Shown here: positions 46,233 through 57,952 of the stretch, in pieces
Layout: each line of letters opens with the position of its first letter
Position numbering within the stretch: the stretch's first letter is position 1
Source: Cephalotus follicularis
Taxonomy: Eukaryota; Streptophyta; Magnoliopsida; Oxalidales; Cephalotaceae
Direction of reading: 5' to 3'
NCBI GenBank assembly: GCA_001972305.1
Contig: BDDD01000432.1
Coordinates: 204,530 to 268,529 of the forward strand
Length of the DNA stretch: 64,000 bases
Notes under the pieces: model-generated
Database searches by the model: none
Seen by the model: only the letters and a program-made list of their open reading frames with translations
Told to the model about the DNA's origin: nothing
Position numbers and translations under genes: made by a program

Positions 46233-47672
46233 AAAACGGAGGCATTATTTGTATGGAGCACAGTTTTTGATTTTCTCCAATCACAAAAGTTTGAGGTACC
46301 TGTTCTGCCATAATGCGTTGAATATGAGGCAGCGTAGATGGGTGAAATTCTTCAACGACTATGATTGTAAGATTCAGTACCATCCTGGAAAAGTGAATGT
46401 TGTCACTGATGTATTGAGTCCTAAAGCTATGTTAGCTAGTACGATGGTGTCACAATGGGAACTGCTAGAGGATCTCTAAAGATGGACTCTGTTCACGCAA
46501 TCACCAGGGATTTTTGTTGCAAGTCTTCGCGGACAGTCAGCATTGCTTGATGAGATAAATAATGCTCAGCTGTACGATCCTGAATTGTAGAAGATTTGGG
46601 AGAGTTTAGGATCAGTGTCTGATTTTCAGATGCATGATGACGGTATACTGAGATTTAGTGGATGGGGTTGTCTTCCAGATGAGGATGGGTTGAGAGATGC
46701 ATTACTTTCTAAAGCTCATAAATCTTGGTAGAGTATTCATCCTAGTAGCATGAAGATGTATCAGGATATGAAGCTGAACTATTGGTAGCCTGGTATGAAG
46801 TGGGGGATTGCTGAGTATGTTGCCAAGCGCTTGACTTGTCAAAGATTCAAGGCCGAATACCAAAGACCGGTAGGGTTATTGCAGTCATTGCCAATGGCAG
46901 AATGGAAATGGGAACACATAACTATGGATTTTGTTTCGGGTTTTCCATTGACTAGACATCGCCACAATGCACTATGGGTTATTATTGATAGACTCACAAA
47001 ATCATCGCACTTTCTGCGTACACATGTCACTAATCCAGCGAGCAAGTTAGCTCGATTAAATGTGAAAGAGATTATTAGACTGCATGGTGTTCCGGTCAGC
47101 ATTGTATGTGATAGGGATTCGATCTTTACTACCAACTTCTGGAAGAGATTCCAGACAGCCTTTGGGACAAAGCTGAACCTCAGCATAGCTTTCCACCCAC
47201 AGACAGATGGACAATGTACTATCTAGACCTTGGAAGATATGCTCCAAGCTTGTGTGATTGACTTCGCGTGTACTTGGGAGGATCATATTCCCTTGATTGA
47301 GTTTTCGTACAATAACAGTTATCACTTGAGTATTGGTATGGCTCCGTACGAGGCTCTTTATGGAAGAAAATGTAGATCACCCATCTGTTGGGAGGAGGTT
47401 GGTGAACGACCAATGCTTGGGTTGGATCTTGTGGAAGAGACTTTGGAGAAAGTCAAGGTGATAAAAGAGAGATTGCTTGCAGTTCAGAGTCGGCAGAAGA
47501 GTCATGGCGAAAGTGTGAAGAGGAGGCCTTTGACCTTCGGTGTTTGAGATCATGTATTTTTGAAGGTGTCTCCTTGGAAGGGTGTTCAGAGGTTTGGGAA
47601 AAAGGTCAAGTTAGCTCCACACTATATTGGTCCTTTTGAAATTCTAGAGATAGTTGGGGAGGTGGCTTACCA
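46233..47672 (+). pseudogene. 5'-truncated gypsy pol (element G): RNase H end and integrase
   Basis: Opens inside RNase H ([21 protein letters not shown], with Asn-His in place of Asp-His next to the Ser) immediately after LTR F, followed by the RNase H/integrase linker, the zinc finger region (stops near 46588, 46730 and 46786) and the integrase core (TMDFVSGFP near 46925, [12 protein letters not shown]). Six bases are missing at TDGQ...CTI near 47213, removing the Ser-Glu and with it the catalytic Glu; a TAG follows at 47224. The remaining reading frame runs to a TGA at 47545 and is cut at 47672 by the H LTR. A stop near 46477 sits at the same codon as one in element A. Confidence 0.9.
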
Positions 47673-47822
47673 TATAATAACCGCAATTTACATTCGTGTA
47701 TATTGTACTCTTGATGAATAAAATATGCACTTACTTGAATTTTAATGTCCAGTGGTTATATGAATTTGTGACTATGGTTTTAATTGAAGGAATAAACTTA
47801 AATAACCCAAAATAAGTCACCT

Positions 47823-47955
47823 ACAGCCGACTGTCATGGGGCAACAGTCGACTACCTAGTTTATGGAGGAACAGCTGACTGTCACAGGGGAACAGTCGAC
47901 TGGTTGATGCGGGAAGTGGACAGTCGACTGCCAAGTGTATACAGTCGACTAGTAA
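47823..47955. repeat. proximal CAGTCGACTG cluster in H 5' LTR
   Basis: Seven motif copies, mostly in the order CAGCCGACTG, CAGTCGACTA, CAGCTGACTG, CAGTCGACTG, separated by words such as TCACAGGGGAA. The partial 3' LTR has the matching cluster at 55104-55230. Confidence 0.8.
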
Positions 47956-48216
47956 GGAACATGACAAGTGTCTGTCCATGGCGTGGAAAACGGGGCAGTG
48001 GCAGCCTAAACGTGTCTTGCATGATAGATGCGTGCCACCAGGTGTACAACATGTAGACTGAGTGCCTTGCATGTTCTCTACTCCTTCTGCAACACCTGCA
48101 AACCTGCACTCACAGCAGAAAGTGAGAAAGAAATTGGAAGAAGAGATGCATGTGAGAGAGAGAGAAGAGAAAATGTGGAAACAGGAGTAATGACTGAAAC
48201 GGGATTGAATTTCTCG

Positions 48217-48353
48217 TATAAACAGAGGCTGCATGAGTGATTAGAGAGTCAGAAACACTGAGGATAGAGGAACTGTTTCTGGAGAAATTCTTGGACGCAT
48301 ATTGAAGGATTGGAGTTCAAAGGAGGAGTTGGAGCTTTGATTTCCTGGTAAGC
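48217..48353 (+). promoter_or_regulatory. TATA box and putative 5' splice site in H 5' LTR
   Basis: TATAAAC at 48217 is followed by about 130 bp of leader and CTG|GTAAGC, with the possible intron beginning at 48348. A matching acceptor CATATAG ends at 50334, eight bases before the gag ATG at 50343, predicting a leader intron of about 1,987 nt that would span the primer site. Confidence 0.5.
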
Positions 48354-49796
48354 TCCAAGTTCTGTTATTGTTGAAGTTATAGTTCAACAGTAGCATGTTC
48401 GTTCTATAACCCTACTGATTAAACATGATCATCAATAATCAGTCTGGAAATTGGAGATTCAAATTTAGATTTAGTTAGGAAATGGTATGGAACATGATTG
48501 TAAACTTCTGGTTGGATTATAGTTGTTATCATCATTAGATAAACAAACATCTTACTGGCCTTAATGTGTATGCATACAAACCTGCAATTGTATAGATTAA
48601 TTACTGGATTTCGGAAGATTGAGTTGGTGAAGGACTTGGAACTCAAAGAGAGGAATCAACTCAATTTGATTCCGGGATAGCTTTCGAGGCACGGGTTTTG
48701 ACATGCTTTAGAAGATATAATGTGTATATCATGCCTGGATGTTTCTGTATGATTGCATGTTATGGATTGATTGTAATTGTATTGTGAGCATGCATGCCCT
48801 GTTATGTTCAACTACTGCCTGGCGATTCTGGACAAGAACAGTCGATTGTTTAATCCCAACAGTGGACTACTCAATGTAACCAGTCGATTGTTAAGAACAA
48901 ACAGTCGACTACCTAACTGGCTATTCTTATGAACAGCCGACTGTTAGAGGACAAAATACAAAAATTAGCAGCTGTTAGGCTTATAAATGTGTGTAATTAC
49001 CCTGGCCTCCGCATGGGATGATTGTAATAGTCAATCCTGGCCTTAGGTAGTTATATTACAGAAGGTAAACAACTTATGCACTCATTGGGAGAAGTTGTGC
49101 AAGAATGGCTAGGGTATGCTAACATCTGTTGAACCCTTGAATTGATTTTTCCGCTGCTGTTATTGATGCGGTTATACATTCCGTATAGCTGATAAGTATT
49201 CAGAAATACTATTGTTACCCTTAAAAATTAATGATTGGACCAACTAGCGCTATAAGCATAAATACGAGTTTTCCTTATTGTTTCCAAAATGAAAACGTAT
49301 CGTCAAATGATTACTGATTTTCCTCCCGTGAGAGGCGAATCTACTGTACTGAATACCATTTCCTCCAATGAGTGGTACGGTCACTGAACTGTAAAATTGT
49401 TTCTAAAGAAAACTTTTATACTGCATACTATTGATATATGTAATATTTCCATTGAATTGATTGAATTGTTTGTCTGTGCTATTGCTTTTAGTCGAGTGAT
49501 AGGAGACATCACTGGCTACGGGGTGGTCCTATGTGCCAAGAGTTGCCTAGAGTTTCTGCCACACTTATCAGCAATGCAGATCATGATTGTTACCTGCCCG
49601 CTAATGCCGGCAGAATTGACCTAATCTATCATCTTTAGAGTGTAGGGTGATAGTTAGGTGGTGCACTGTTGGTGCTAGGAGTTAGCGACATGTGACACCC
49701 AAACCACTGTATTGGTTGATTTTACCCTTGTGCGTTATTCCTGAACTGTATTGTCTATGGCCACTTGGCATGATTGCTTATACATATTGAAATACT

Positions 49797-49848
<52 letters not shown>
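49797..49848. repeat. (TA)n(TG)n microsatellite in H LTR
   Basis: A short TA run followed by about 20 TG units. At the homologous place the LTR of I has only a TA run. Confidence 0.95.
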
Positions 49849-49852
<4 letters not shown>

Positions 49853-50239
49853 CAAATCACTGACATGCATGTTACATTTATATATTCTTTTTCATGCTTT
49901 ATTCCTACTTAGCCAGATTAAGTGAAGGCGTTCAGGGAAGTGCTGCTGAAGCTTTTTTTGGAGAGCTTCTATTTTTGTTAAGGTTGTTATTCGTTATGTT
50001 TTGTGTTGAATTGAACGATCATACTCCATTGTTGTTATTTTACATTCCAATATGTAAAAGGATGATTGCTAGTATTGTATAAGCACGTAGTATGGGCTGC
50101 GTGCGGATGAATTTATAATCCGGCTATATATGCTTCCGCTATTGTTTTGAAATTTGTTTATGTTGAATTCTAGATTATTATTTATAGCTGATATCACCAT
50201 ATATGTTGTCTGTAAACTGGAAGGCGGGGTGTGACAGCA

Positions 50240-50251
50240 TGGTATCAGAGC
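50240..50251 (+). other. primer-binding site of element H
   Basis: TGGTATCAGAGC three bases after the 5' LTR end. Confidence 0.9.
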
Positions 50252-50342
50252 TTATTTTTAAATAAGCTATCGCTGGGATAAGTTTCTCGGTAATTAAGTG
50301 ATTTGTTTCGTAATGATTATGTCATTCCATATAGGAAACCGA

Positions 50343-53300
50343 ATGGACCTACGAAGTGGTAGAAGGGGAAGGCGTAGAGCCGACGAAGGAGTCAATGCAC
50401 CGCCAATGCACGAACATGATCCGCCAGCTAATGAAGGAGTGAATATTCCTCCAGTGCAAGAAGAGAGGAGGAATTTTGACTGCATGGCTGACCTCTTTTA
50501 GCAGCAGATGCAAGCCAATACGGTAAACATGGAGCAGATAGGACAGATGTACGAGGCTAACCGAGCCTATCAGCAGGCTCCTGAAGCTTGTCATACTGGT
50601 GGATTTGGCAGAGATTTGGAGCGGTTCATGAGACAGAATCCTTCGACATTCAATGGTGAGCTGAATGCTACTGTGGCCGAGCACTGGATTAGAGACCTGG
50701 AGAAAATATTTGCTGCCTTGGAGTGTACTGATGAATAGAAACTCAACTTTGCTGTATACCGCTTATGGGGCGAGGCTACCTATTGGTGGGAAAGGATTGA
50801 AGCAAAGTGGGAGTCTCGTAGACTTGAAAAGACTTGGGACATATTTCAGTATGAGTTCCTTGTAACTTATGTACCACAGATAGAGCGTGACCGGAGGGAG
50901 ACCGAGCTGATGGAGTTACGTCAAGGAGATATGACGGGAGCTCAGTACCATACTAGATTTGTTGAATTGGCAAGGCATACCCACTTCTGGTGGATGGTGA
51001 ATCGCGAATGATCCGAAGGTTTCTAAAGGGCCTTCGACCTGACATTAGGTCTAAATTGTTATTGCTACAACTAACTTCTTTTGTAGATATTGCTGAAAGG
51101 GCGATGATTCTGGAAGCTGATGCTAATGAAAGGAGAGCGGATCGGTCTCGTACTAATCAATCGAGGGTCGCACAGTCACAAGGGTAGGGCAGTAATAATC
51201 CTGCTAAGTCGACAAATTCTGACAACAAAGGTCAAGGAGGTTCTCGACGCAGAATTCACGATCAAGAACTCCTAACCAAAGCGGACAACAGAATTCAGGT
51301 GGATGTACTTTTTGTGGTCGCTAGAACCATGATGAGACTGAGTGCTGGAAGAAGATGGGGAAATGCTTGAGGTGTGGTTCACAAGAACATATGCTGAATG
51401 GTTGTCCAATGATGAGGGATCAAGCGCGTGGCCAACAGGGAACTGCTGGTGCTAGTGGTGTTGCTGCGGCTGCTCAACCGCGGAAGGATACTGGGAAAGG
51501 GATTGTGAAAGGTAGGGTCTACACCTTATCTAGAGATGATGTGACAGAATCCACTATTGTTGTGGGAGGTACCATTTTTATATATGGCATACTAGCTCAT
51601 GTATTGATTGACCCTGGTGCGACACATTCATTTATTGCATCTGAATTTGTTCGCAATTTGCATGGTGTTACTTCTAGCTTACCTTATGTATTGGAGGTGA
51701 GTACTCCAGCTGGTACTTGTCTTCTATCTGATACTATAATGAAAAATTGTGAGATCATGGAAGATGGGATTCAGTTATCTGTTGACTTGATAGTGTTGCC
51801 TATCTGGGATTTTGATGTAATCTTTGGGATGGACTGGTTGTATGCTCATCATGCTTGTGTTGATTGCTATAACAAGATGATGACCTTTTATCTTCAAGAT
51901 GGGACTGAGTGCAAGTTTATCGGAGAGAAGAATGTTTCTACTCCGATCATTTCGTATACTCTAGCACAAAAGTTTCTCAAGCAATGATGTGAAGGCTATT
52001 TGGCGTATGTGATTGATCATACGAAAGGTACGCCCAGTATTGAACAAGGTCCTATTGTATGTGATTTTCCTGATGTATTTCCGGATGATCTCACTTCGTT
52101 GCCACCAGAGAGAGATATAGAGTTCAGTATTGAACTATTGCTTGGGACTGCTCCTATATCAAAAGCTCCGTACCGAATGGCTCCTGCTGAACTGAAGGAG
52201 TTGAAGACTCAATTATCGGATTATCTTGATAAGGGCTTCATCAGACCGAGTGTGTCACCGTGGGGAGCACCAGTCCTGTTCGTGAAAAAGAAGGATGGAT
52301 CGATGCGGCTATGCATCGATTACAGGCTGCTAAATCAGGTAACCGTGAAGAACAAGTATCCTCTACCACATATGGAGGAGTTGTTCGACCAATTGCAAGG
52401 TTCTACTGTATTCTCAAAACTTGTCCCGAGAACAGGTTATCATCAGTTGAGGATCCGGGAAGGTGATGTGGAGAAGACCGCGTTCCGAACTAGATATGGG
52501 CATTATGAATTTTTGATACTGCCATTCGGTTTGACGAATGGTCCTGCAGCCTTTATGTGTCTGATGAATAGAGTGTTCCAGCCCTATCTTGACCAGTTTG
52601 TCGTTATATTCTTTGGCGACATCCTGATTTATTCGAGGAGCATTGAGGAACACATGCAGCATTTGAGGATTGTATTGCAGACATTGTAGAATGAACAGTT
52701 ATTCGCCAAATTCAGCAAGTGCGAGTTTTGGCTAGATCATGTGACTTTCCTAGGTCACATTGTGTCGAGTGAAGGATTGTCGGTGGATCCTTTGAAGATA
52801 GAGAGTATTGTTGATTTGGCCCAACCGAGGAGCGTTACTGAGGTTCGTAGCTTCTTGGGATTGGCTGGTTGCTACCCAAGGTTCATCAAACGGTTTTTGA
52901 AGCTTGCTACACCATTGACACAGTTGACTCAGAAGAAGTCAAGTTTTGTGTGGGATAAATCTTGTGAGGAAAGTTTCCAAGAGTTGAAGAGTCGGTTCAT
53001 TTCGGCTCCAGTGTTAGCATTACCTGAGGGTAATGAGGGTTTTACTGGCTATATTGATGCTTCTGGGAAAGGATTGGGATGCGTCCTTATGCAACATGGT
53101 AGGGTAATCGCATACGCTTAGAGAAAGTTGAAGCCATATGAAGAAAATTATCCCATGCACGATCTTTAGTTGGCAGCCATAGTATTCGCCTTGCAGAAAT
53201 GGAGACCCTACCTATATGGCGCCCAATTTGAGATCTTCACTGACCATAAAAGTTTAAAGTATTTGTCTTCCCAGAAGGAGCTCAACATGAGACAGAGACG

Positions 53301-54930
53301 ATGGGCGGGATTATTTAATGATTACAACTGCAACATTCAATACCACCCAGGAAAGGCGAATGTAGTGGTGGATGCGCTGAGTCGCAAGGCTATGATTGCT
53401 AGCGCAATGATTTCACAGTGGAAGCTATTGGAGGAATTTCAAAGATGGAATCCGTTCATGGTTTCCCAAGGAGTCATTGTGGCAAATCTTAGAGCATAGC
53501 CGGAACTTCTGGAGGGTATTCTGACTGCTCAGTACAGTGACACGGAGTTATGGAGTATTCATGAGAACCTAGACACTGATTCTGAATTCTCCATCCATAC
53601 TGATGGAATATTGAGGTTCTGAGGAAGGATATATGTTCCGGATGATGAGAGCATCAGGAAAGAGCTACTGCAACAAGACCACAGGTCAAAATACAGTGTT
53701 CACCCGAGAAGTTCCAAGATTTGGCATGACCTGAAAAAGAAGTACTGGTGGAGTGGTATGCAAAGAGAGGTTGCTGACTATGTAGTGAGATGTTTGACCT
53801 GCCAGAGAGTGAAGGTTGAACATCAAAAACCCACTAGACTGCTACAATCGTTACCAGTAGTTGAGTGGAAATGGGAGCATGTGACCATGGACTTCGTATC
53901 GGGATTACCGAGGTCACGGAATCAGCATGAAGCAGTGTGGGTTGTAGTGGACAGACTCACTAAGTCTTCTCACTTTCTTCCAATGAACATGATGTATTCT
54001 ATCGAGAAGCTGGCTCGATTGTATATCCGGGTGATAGTGAGATTGCATGGAGTGCCGGTCAATATTGTTTGTGACCGAGATGCTAGATTTACTTCAAGGT
54101 TCTGGGAAAAGTTCCAAGCAGCTATGGGAACAGCCTTGAACTTCAGCACTGCATTCCACCCACAAACCGACGGACAGTCCGAGCATACCATTCAGACTCT
54201 GGAGGATATGCTACGGGCTTGCATGATTGCTTTTGCTGGGAGTTGGGAGGATCATCTAGCACTGATTGAGTTCTCTTACAACAACATCTTTCACACCAGC
54301 ATTGGAATGGGTCCCTATGAAGCCTTGTATGGGAGAAAGTGCAGATCGCCTATTTGCTGGGACGAAGTGGGTGAGAGACAAGCGCTGGGACCGGGCTTGG
54401 TACAAGAGACGACCGATAAAGTGGAAATAATCAATAAGAGACTACTAGCTGCACAGAGCCGGTATAAAAGTTACGCTGATAACAAGAGGAGAAATCTAGA
54501 GTTCGAAAAGGGGGATTATGTTTTCCTAAAGATTTCGCCTTCGAAAGGGATACACCATTTTGGCCTCAATGGGAAGTTGGCTCCAAGGTATATTGGACCC
54601 TATGAGATACTGGACAGAGTAGGGGATGTGGCATATCAGATTGTACTACCGCCCAGTTTGTCGGGTGTGCATAACGTATTTCATGTCTCCATGTTACGGA
54701 AATACGTATCCGACCCATCTCACATATTGAGCTACGACCCTGGATTCATCAGTATTAAATTGTCTTATGAAGAGAGGCCGACGAGGATCGTGGATCAAAT
54801 GAAGAAGGTGCTGAGGAATAAGACTATTCCTATGGTAAAAGTACTGTGGCGTTTTCACGGAGCAGAGGAAGCTACGTGGGAGCGTGAAGATGAAATGATG
54901 GAGACATTTCTTCACTTGTTCGGAATGTAA
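50343..54930 (+). pseudogene. gag-pol of element H (Tekay/Del-type), heavily damaged
   Basis: ATG at 50343 opens Gag (MDLRSGRRGRRRADEG); stops at 50499 and 50736 both stand where CAA/CAG is expected. A small deletion near 50975 and another change before 51355 shift the frame. The second zinc knuckle CLRCGSQEHMLNGC is near 51364 and the protease site LIDPGATHSF near 51604. RT has lost catalytic Asp residues: [10 protein letters not shown] for [10 protein letters not shown] near 52420 and IFFGDILIY for FLDD near 52612. Stops follow at 51985, 52687, 53119, 53167, 53497 and near 53622. From 53758 the integrase ([29 protein letters not shown]) and chromodomain-like tail (VKVLWRFHGAEEATWERE) remain open to the stop at 54928-54930. 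Dead. Confidence 0.94.
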
Positions 54931-54958
54931 GAGCTAAATTCGGGGACGAATATTCTTT

Positions 54959-54970
54959 AAGGAGGGGGAA
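54959..54970 (+). other. polypurine tract of element H
   Basis: AAGGAGGGGGAA immediately before the 3' LTR. Confidence 0.8.
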
Positions 54971-56116
54971 AGTAATAACCCCAATTTCAATTCATGTATA
55001 TTGTACTCTTGATGAATAAAATATGCACTTACTTGAATTTTAATATCCAATGGTTATATGAATTTGTGACTATGGTTTAAATAACCCAAAATCAGTCACC
55101 TACAGCCGACTGTCACAGGGCAACAGTCGACTGCATAGTTTATGGAGGAACAACCGACTGTCACAGGGGAACAGTCAACTGGTTGATACGGGTAGTGGAC
55201 AGTCGACTGCCAAGTGTATACAGTCGACTGGTTAGGCACAGGACAAGTGTCTGTTCATGGCGTGGAAAACAAGGCAGTGGCAGCCTAAATGTGTCTTGCC
55301 TGATAGATGCATGCCAGAAGATGTACAACATGCAGACTGAGTGCCTTGCATGTTCTCTACTCCATCTGCAAGACCTACAAACCTGCAATCACAGCAGAAA
55401 GTGAGAAAGAAATTGAAAGAAGAGATGCATGTGAGAGAGAGAAGAGAAAATGTGGAAACAAGAGTAATGACTGAAACGGGATTGAATTTCCCTTATAAAC
55501 AAAGGCTGCATGAGTGATTAGAGAGTTAGAAATACTGAGGATAGAGGAACTCTTGCTGGAGAAATTATTGGATACATATTGAAGGATTGGAGTTCAAAGG
55601 AGGAGTTGAAGCTTTGATTTCCTGGTAAGCTCCAAGTTCTGTTATTGTTGAAGTTATAGGTAAACAATAGCATGTTCGTTCTATAACCCTACTGATTAAA
55701 CACGATCATCAATAATAAGCCTGGAAATTGGAGATTGGAATTTAGATTTAGTTAGCAAATGGTATGGAACATGATTGTAAACTTCTGGTTGGATTATAGT
55801 GGTTATCATGATTAGATAAACAAACAACTTACTGGCCTGGGTGTGTATGCATACAAACCTAAAATTGTATAATTTAACTGCTAGCTTTTGGAAGATTGAG
55901 TTGGTGAAGGACTTGGAACTCAAAGAGAGGAATCAACTCAATTTGATTCCTGGATAGCTTTTGAGGTAGGGGTTTTGACATGCTTTAGAAGATATAATGT
56001 GTATATCATGCCTGGATGTTTCTGTATGATTGCATGTTATGGATTGCTTGCAATTTGATTGTGAGCATGCATGCCCTGTTATGTTAAACTGCTGTCTGGC
56101 GATTCTGGACAAGAAT
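54971..56116 (+). repeat. 3' LTR of element H, first ~1.15 kb only
   Basis: Starts AGTAATAACCCC (TG lost) and follows the 5' LTR through the proximal motif cluster, TTATAAAC box (55494-55501), CTG|GTAAGC donor and leader to CGATTCTGGACAAGAATAGT near 56116. There it switches to SIRE-like LTR sequence. The remaining ~1.4 kb of the LTR is not in the window. Confidence 0.9.
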
Positions 56117-56745
56117 AGTTGATGTCTTTTCTGGAGTTGTGGCCATGCTTTGAAGATATGAGCAACACATCGATGTCTTCAAACTGCGTCGATGTCTTTT
56201 CTGGAAAAATAGAAGTCATGAAAAACACATCGATGTCTTTCAAAAGGGATCAATGTCATTTACTTTGGAGTCGATGTCTTTGTAGGAAATACTCGATGTC
56301 TTTCTTCAAAAACAACCTGTAACTTTGAGGCATTAAACACATCGATGTCTTTCTGAAGGGATCGATGTCTTTGATGAAAACCGTCGATGTCTTCACTGAA
56401 GAAGATGGATGTCTTTGTTTAAAATCGACCTGTAACTTTTTCGTTAAAAGACGTCGATGTCTTCTCTGAAAGGGATCGATGTCTTTGTTGAAAAAGGACC
56501 TGTAACTTTTGAGGCTGAAGACGTCGATGTCTTTTTGGAATGAGATCGATGTCTTTCAAGAATAACTGCCTATAACTGCTGGTGCTTTAAAGACGTCGAC
56601 GTCTTCCTTCAATGACGTCATGTCTTTCATCTGAAACTATCTTTTTGCATTTTTGTGAGATTGTTAAGTATCTTGCACATAAAGTAAATTTGTTAGTAGC
56701 AGATATGTTATCATCAAAACTAGGATTGAGACTAAAATGTCAACA
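56117..56745 (-). repeat. SIRE/Maximus-like 3' LTR fragment, minus orientation
   Basis: Ends TGTCAACA at 56745, then ATCTCCCCC, the reverse of a polypurine tract, which fixes the minus orientation. It contains about sixteen GTCGATGTCTTT motifs (56117-56615) spaced by phrases such as CCTGTAACTTT. Only about 630 bp of an LTR that is about 1.3 kb in the solo copy (13994-15287) remain; the U5 side is lost at the junction with H. Confidence 0.8.
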
Positions 56746-57489
56746 ATCTCCCCCTTTTTTATGACGACAAAAATTTGCGCAAAAAGACATAAAAATTGAT
56801 ATATGTATTGAAAGTAAGAGAGAGTGCAAACAATTAACTTACTAAATTATAAAGCTATCTCCCCCTTTTTTGGATATCATCAAAAAGACATGTAATATCA
56901 TATAACATAAACAGATAATGCTCCCCCTTAAGAAATCAAGATTTGAACATGTTAAAATATCATAACAAAATATCTTATATAACATCAACAATATTCAAAC
57001 AGCCAAAATATCATATTTAAAATATCAAAAACTTGTTTACATTTCAACCATTTGTTCATAGTTACACATTCAAAATAAAAATACAATCAAGCATCAAAAA
57101 CAGGAGGATCATCATGAGCAGATTCATCTCCAGAGGTCTCCTCACATTTGTCAATAGATTTTGATTCAGCAAGCTTCCGTTCCAGACGTTTGAGACATCT
57201 CTTGGCGACATGTAGATCATAGTAGATTGTGTCTTCGACAGTCTCAAAATATGTACGGACTGTCTTGTGATCCTTCTCCACGTTATCAAGTCGAGAATGG
57301 AGAGACTTGAACTTATCGTCGAGAGATGCTTCCATAGAATCAAACCGAACATTCAATGCACCAATACATAAGTGGGTACAAACCATAGTATGGAGCATAA
57401 GCAATAGATAGCAAAATTCAATTTTGGAGATGATGCACCACATTAAAAATGCTTGCATCCGAGAAAGTTTTGCATACCCACCACGGTAG
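56746..57489 (-). pseudogene. SIRE-like 3' internal region with a coiled-coil tail ORF
   Basis: On the minus strand this is the end of the internal region: an open stretch 57458-57087 predicts a hydrophobic start and a charged, helix-forming segment (FDSMEASLDDKFKSLHSRLD, then a KDHKTVRTYFETVEDT-like stretch) and an acidic end (ETSGDESAHDDPP). Such coiled-coil C-terminal pieces lie downstream of pol in SIRE/Maximus elements, where an extra ORF is sometimes called env-like; I cannot show that role here. Between the ORF and the LTR (56746-57086) lies a T/A-rich stretch with repeated CTCCCCC words, the typical 3' untranslated region. The fragment is cut at 57489 by element I. Confidence 0.5.
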
Positions 57490-57921
57490 TGTCACACCCC
57501 GTTATTCAATACATAGACAACATATATGGTGATATCATGAATAAACATAATAATCCAGCATTCTCATAACAATTCAATACATAAGCGGAAGCAGTCATCT
57601 GGATTATAAAAATAAGTCGTCCACACACATCCATACTATGTGCGGGTACAAACCAACTCAATTATCCTTATACATAAGGAAGTACAACAGTAACACGGAG
57701 TGTGATCCGTTCGATACAATTACAGTACATCAACAGAAAACAACAACCTTAAGTCAGAAATAGAAGCCCTCCAAGCTTCAGCAGTAATCCTCAAACGTCC
57801 TTGCTTAATCTGAAATTGTAGGGGTTAGCCGTTGTCCTCACTTGGCTAAGTAGGAAGATAAAGCATGTAATTGAATCTATAAGTGTAAATATGCATGACA
57901 GTTCAAATGAAAACGATATAC

Positions 57922-57924
<3 letters not shown>

Positions 57925-57951
<27 letters not shown>
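57925..57951. repeat. (TA)n microsatellite in I LTR
   Basis: Uninterrupted TA run at the position homologous to the TA/TG tract of H. Confidence 0.95.

Positions 57952-57952
<1 letters not shown>

Larger units (their letters stand above)
47673..50236 (+). repeat. 5' LTR of element H
   Basis: Starts TATAATAACCGC (the usual TG decayed to TA) and ends GGCGGGGTGTGACA. Layout: proximal CAGTCGACTG cluster (47823-47955), TATAAAC at 48217-48223, CTG|GTAAGC donor-like site at 48345-48353, distal CAGTCGACTG cluster (48848-48945), a (TA)n(TG)n microsatellite, a shortened acceptor box near 49900-49916 and U5. It cuts into element G; flanking bases on the left are TACCA. Confidence 0.9.

Noticed and set aside
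50343..54930. Stops in gag-pol explained by methylcytosine deamination or a RIP-like process
   Set aside because: Some stops fit (CAG to TAG, CGA to TGA, TGG to TGA), but others need transversions (GAG to TAG, TCA to TAA, TAT to TAA) or two changes, so no single mutational signature can be claimed.
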